Origin: Clostridiaceae bacterium
GTDB taxonomy: Bacteria; Bacillota; Clostridia; Acetivibrionales; DUMC01
Reading direction: 5' to 3'
Length of the DNA stretch: 64,000 nt
Assembly: GCA_012840075.1 (NCBI GenBank)
Contig: DUMC01000145.1
Location: 29,710 to 93,709 of the forward strand
A program made the translations under genes and the position numbers. The notes below the pieces were generated by a model that worked only from the letters and a program-made list of their open reading frames with translations, ran no database searches and was not told the DNA's origin. Shown one piece after another: positions 61,549-64,000 of this stretch (its first letter is position 1; the number at the start of each line of letters is the position of its first letter).

Positions 61549-61775
61549 TACTTAAAAATGATTTATTAATTATTTTTATTTTATGACTTTATCATAAATA
61601 ATTTGCATATTACCGTAGTTTAATTATAGAATAGTTAATGAAAAGCGGTAATGTAATAAATAGAATGAGAAAAGAAAATAGAATGGGTAAAATGGGTAAG
61701 TAAGTATGATGAAAAAGGGGCAATAGCAAAAGTATTGACATTTAAAGAAAAATGTTTTGTGAGGTGCGGACCAAG

Positions 61776-62519
61776 GTGATAAAGCAAGTTATACAAGATT
61801 ATTGGAAGAAGGCTGCAGGTGCAGTGACAAATGCTATAAGCAACAATATTTCTTTATTAAAGAAGGTATCCATTTTTACGGCTTTGATACTTCTTATATT
61901 TACCTCAATATTTGGCATTTATAATTACGTTTCAATGAATAGAGCACTTTCAGAGATGAAACAGGAGCTTGAAATGCTAAAATCCAATGTTAATGCGTTA
62001 AAAGAAAATACAACTAATACCCAGCAAAATATTGATCCAAAAGAGTTCAATGATTTTAAAGTAAAAACTCTTACAGATATTGCTATTACAAAACTTATGC
62101 TTGAGCAGTTTAATAAAGCAATCTTTAGTATATCAGATGCAGGAAAAGGTTTTGCGAGGGTTGATACCACAACAGGAATGTTTTTCCTGATGCTGGATAA
62201 AGCCGAACAAATTGAAGATGGCTATAAATTGAGTTTCAGGCTGGGAAATCCCCAAAATTGTGTATATAATGGGTGTAAGCTGGAAGTAAAGTGGGGTAAA
62301 AAGTATGACCGTGAAGATGATTCTACGACCCGCGAGGAATGGGAAAAGTCTTTAAATAGTTCAAGTTATACGATTTCCAATCTATTAAGGCCGGGACAGT
62401 GGAGCAATTTTGAAATTACTATTTCTCCGGCTAAGAGTGAAGAAGATGTTCAGTATTTAGAGATAAAGTTACAGACATCCCAAATCATATTGCAAAAGAG
62501 CTCTCAACAAGAAGAATAA
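61776..62519 (+). CDS. Single-pass membrane protein of unknown function
   Basis: 247 residues. Short cytoplasmic N-terminus, one helix (about 31-51: VSIFTALILLIFTSIFGIYN), a coiled coil (about 58-85) and an extracytoplasmic beta-rich domain (about 120-240) with LSFRLGNPQNCVYNGCKLEVKWG and LLRPGQWSNFEITISPA, which look like a DUF3251/FxLYD-type fold. GTG at 61776 follows GAGGTG; an ATG at 61752 without a ribosome site is the alternative. Function unknown. The upstream 61549-61775 is AT-rich and empty. Confidence 0.7.
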   Translation: MIKQVIQDYWKKAAGAVTNAISNNISLLKKVSIFTALILLIFTSIFGIYNYVSMNRALSEMKQELEMLKSNVNALKENTTNTQQNIDPKEFNDFKVKTLTDIAITKLMLEQFNKAIFSISDAGKGFARVDTTTGMFFLMLDKAEQIEDGYKLSFRLGNPQNCVYNGCKLEVKWGKKYDREDDSTTREEWEKSLNSSSYTISNLLRPGQWSNFEITISPAKSEEDVQYLEIKLQTSQIILQKSSQQEE

Positions 62520-62553
62520 AGATCTCAATAAGAAGAATAGAGAGAGAATAAAT

Positions 62554-62597
62554 AAAACCAACTACCACTTGGATAATGGCAGTTGGTTTTTATTTTG
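62554..62597. terminator. Bidirectional terminator
   Basis: AAAACCAACT (62554-62563) pairs with AGTTGGTTTT (62581-62590), with A/T runs on both sides, so it serves both the gene on the left and the convergent antiporter gene on the right. Confidence 0.9.
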
Positions 62598-62599
62598 GC

Positions 62600-63823
62600 C
62601 TAATTTTGAGCCTTAGCTTTCAATTCGATATTACTGATAGCACGAGATTTTGAAATATCGATTTCACCGGCTTTGACAAGAGCAATCTTAGTAAGTACCG
62701 GACCTAGAAGCTCATAAATTAAGGTGGAGAATAGGACAATCGTTCTTATGGAAGCTCCAAATTCAGGTAAAACCTTCTGCGCAACCAGTGATAAGCCTAT
62801 AGCAACTCCTGCCTGGGGCAAAAGAGTTATACCAAGATACTTTTGTACTACAGGCGGAGATTTAATTATTTTGGCTCCTACATAGGCACCGGAAATTTTC
62901 CCAATTGATCTGGAAATAATGTAACCTATACCTATTAATCCAACATTTCTTAGTATATTTAAATCAAGATCGGCTCCCGATAAAGTAAAAAATAATACAT
63001 ATATAGGAGGGGTGAATCTGTCAACTAACTTGAATACTTTAGGTGAACCGGTCACAAGATTGATAAGTACGGCACCTATGGTCATGCACAATAATAGTGA
63101 TGATACATTTAACTTTGAAGCAAGGGCTACTCCCGATAAAACCACTCCAATTGTAATTCCAAGGAGTTCTTCTTCATTTTTAATCTTTCCGGCAACAAAT
63201 GATAATACAATTCCAAGAACTGTCCCAATAAGAAGTGCCAATATAATTTCCCATACAGGATTTATAATTGACATCAACAAAGAGACATTTTCACTTGGAA
63301 AATGTTTAGCTTTTGCTAAAGTCATACATAAACCAAATACTATAATTCCTACTGCATCATCAATTGCAACTACCGGTATTAAAGTATCCACAACAGGACC
63401 TTTTGCATTGTACTGTCTTATCACAAGTAGAGTCGCTGCCGGAGCAGTGGCTACCCCAATGGCACCAATAACAAGAGCAGCTTCGATGCTTCTGCCGAAC
63501 ACCAAAGCAACTGCAACTACAACTGCTGCAAAAGTGACCAAAGCTTGCACTATTGTAAGTGTAATTATGCCTGAACCCAACTGTTTTAAATGTTTTAAGC
63601 TAAATTCACTGCCAATGCTGAACGCAATAAAACCCAATGCTGCTTCCGAAATAATTCCCATTTGTCCGACAACATCTTTTGGTATCAACTTTAAAAGGTA
63701 GGGACCTATAATTAAACCACCTACCAAATAGCCTGTAACATTAGGCAATTTGGCTCTTGATGCCAGTTTTGCCATCAGTAAACCTGCTAACAGAACTATT
63801 GCAACATAATATAATGTGTTCAT
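62600..63823 (-). CDS. CPA2-family cation/proton antiporter (KefB/NapA-like)
   Basis: 407 residues, 12-13 helices, no C-terminal RCK domain. The ion site is D155-D156 in PVVAIDDAVGI, and ATAPAATLLV (125-134) is the unwound-helix region facing it. The DD pair marks electrogenic Na+/H+ or K+/H+ exchangers of the CPA2 group. It probably expels Na+ or K+ and adjusts cytoplasmic pH, complementing the TrkAH uptake system 5 kb away. Ion specificity cannot be read from sequence. Confidence 0.92.
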   Translation of the reverse strand: MNTLYYVAIVLLAGLLMAKLASRAKLPNVTGYLVGGLIIGPYLLKLIPKDVVGQMGIISEAALGFIAFSIGSEFSLKHLKQLGSGIITLTIVQALVTFAAVVVAVALVFGRSIEAALVIGAIGVATAPAATLLVIRQYNAKGPVVDTLIPVVAIDDAVGIIVFGLCMTLAKAKHFPSENVSLLMSIINPVWEIILALLIGTVLGIVLSFVAGKIKNEEELLGITIGVVLSGVALASKLNVSSLLLCMTIGAVLINLVTGSPKVFKLVDRFTPPIYVLFFTLSGADLDLNILRNVGLIGIGYIISRSIGKISGAYVGAKIIKSPPVVQKYLGITLLPQAGVAIGLSLVAQKVLPEFGASIRTIVLFSTLIYELLGPVLTKIALVKAGEIDISKSRAISNIELKAKAQN

Positions 63824-64000
63824 AGATGCTAACTTTCACTGTCCTCTCTTTTTCTGTTGTATTTTTATTTCAGTAACAGTACTTACGCAAAGTTAGCTGA
63901 ACCTTGACAAGCTCATATATTAGGCACCTAATTTGCCCCAAATGGTTGTTGCTGCAGGATCTGTGACATTATTTACCTGTTTACTTTCACACTCTTTTGA
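63824..64000. other. Right-edge sequence, no gene seen
   Basis: 177 bp upstream of the antiporter gene to the window end. No start codon with ribosome site or structured element is apparent; it should contain the antiporter promoter on the minus strand. Confidence 0.4.

Noticed and set aside
63012..63701. 229-codon plus-strand frame antisense to the antiporter
   Set aside because: Long only because the antiporter gene lacks stops on the complementary strand; Thr/Ala/Ile-rich mirror of membrane helices, no start signals.

Overview
This is a 64 kb piece of a low-GC, endospore-forming, anaerobic Firmicutes chromosome. Sporulation genes (spoVG, spoVT, yabP, yabQ), a textbook sigma-H promoter, AGGAGG-type ribosome sites and frequent GTG/TTG starts point to a clostridial organism, plausibly near Acetivibrio/Ruminiclostridium (cluster III). 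That placement is inferred from gene content and order only. I see no rRNA, CRISPR array, phage or transposase gene.

Region 1 (1-15.5 kb) is a conserved housekeeping/sporulation backbone: the 5' end of murC (minus), spoVG, glmU, prs, pth, mfd, a PPIC foldase, spoVT, mazG, hbs, rqcP, yabP, yabQ, divIC, the S1 protein yabR, then tRNA-Leu(TAA) and initiator tRNA-Met. The order follows the Bacillus subtilis spoVG-yabR region closely. A long imperfect palindrome (MITE-like) sits between the PPIC gene and spoVT.

Region 2 (15.7-36.6 kb) is accessory. It holds a MASE3/PAS histidine kinase, a GH109-type Gfo/Idh/MocA protein, an ABC efflux pair, a divergent second PRPP synthetase, a GH123 hexosaminidase-like protein, a DegT aminotransferase, a membrane-sensor AraC regulator, a three-gene CUT1 sugar ABC importer and an acyl-CoA ligase-like enzyme. 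The GH109 and GH123 proteins lack signal peptides and lie near an importer, which suggests intracellular breakdown of imported GalNAc-containing oligosaccharides.

Region 3 (37-41.5 kb) is an ion-pump operon: a structured RNA leader, an OadB-like decarboxylase beta subunit, a 53-residue OadG-like subunit and a membrane pyrophosphatase. No decarboxylase alpha or biotin-carrier gene is present.

Region 4 (41.7-47.3 kb) has an MBOAT plus SGNH pair for polysaccharide O-acetylation with an esterase, then a clear c-di-AMP (ydaO/yuaA) riboswitch whose next gene is citrate synthase.

Region 5 (47.3-64 kb) has a two-component system, a DUF4342 protein, a ribbon-helix-helix/Uma2 nuclease fusion with two perfect 19-bp operator palindromes, recD2, an ABC exporter, trkA-trkH, tex, queT, an anchored protein of unknown role and a CPA2 cation/proton antiporter. 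Na+/K+/H+ homeostasis (OadBG, HppA, TrkAH, antiporter, c-di-AMP switch) recurs across the right half.
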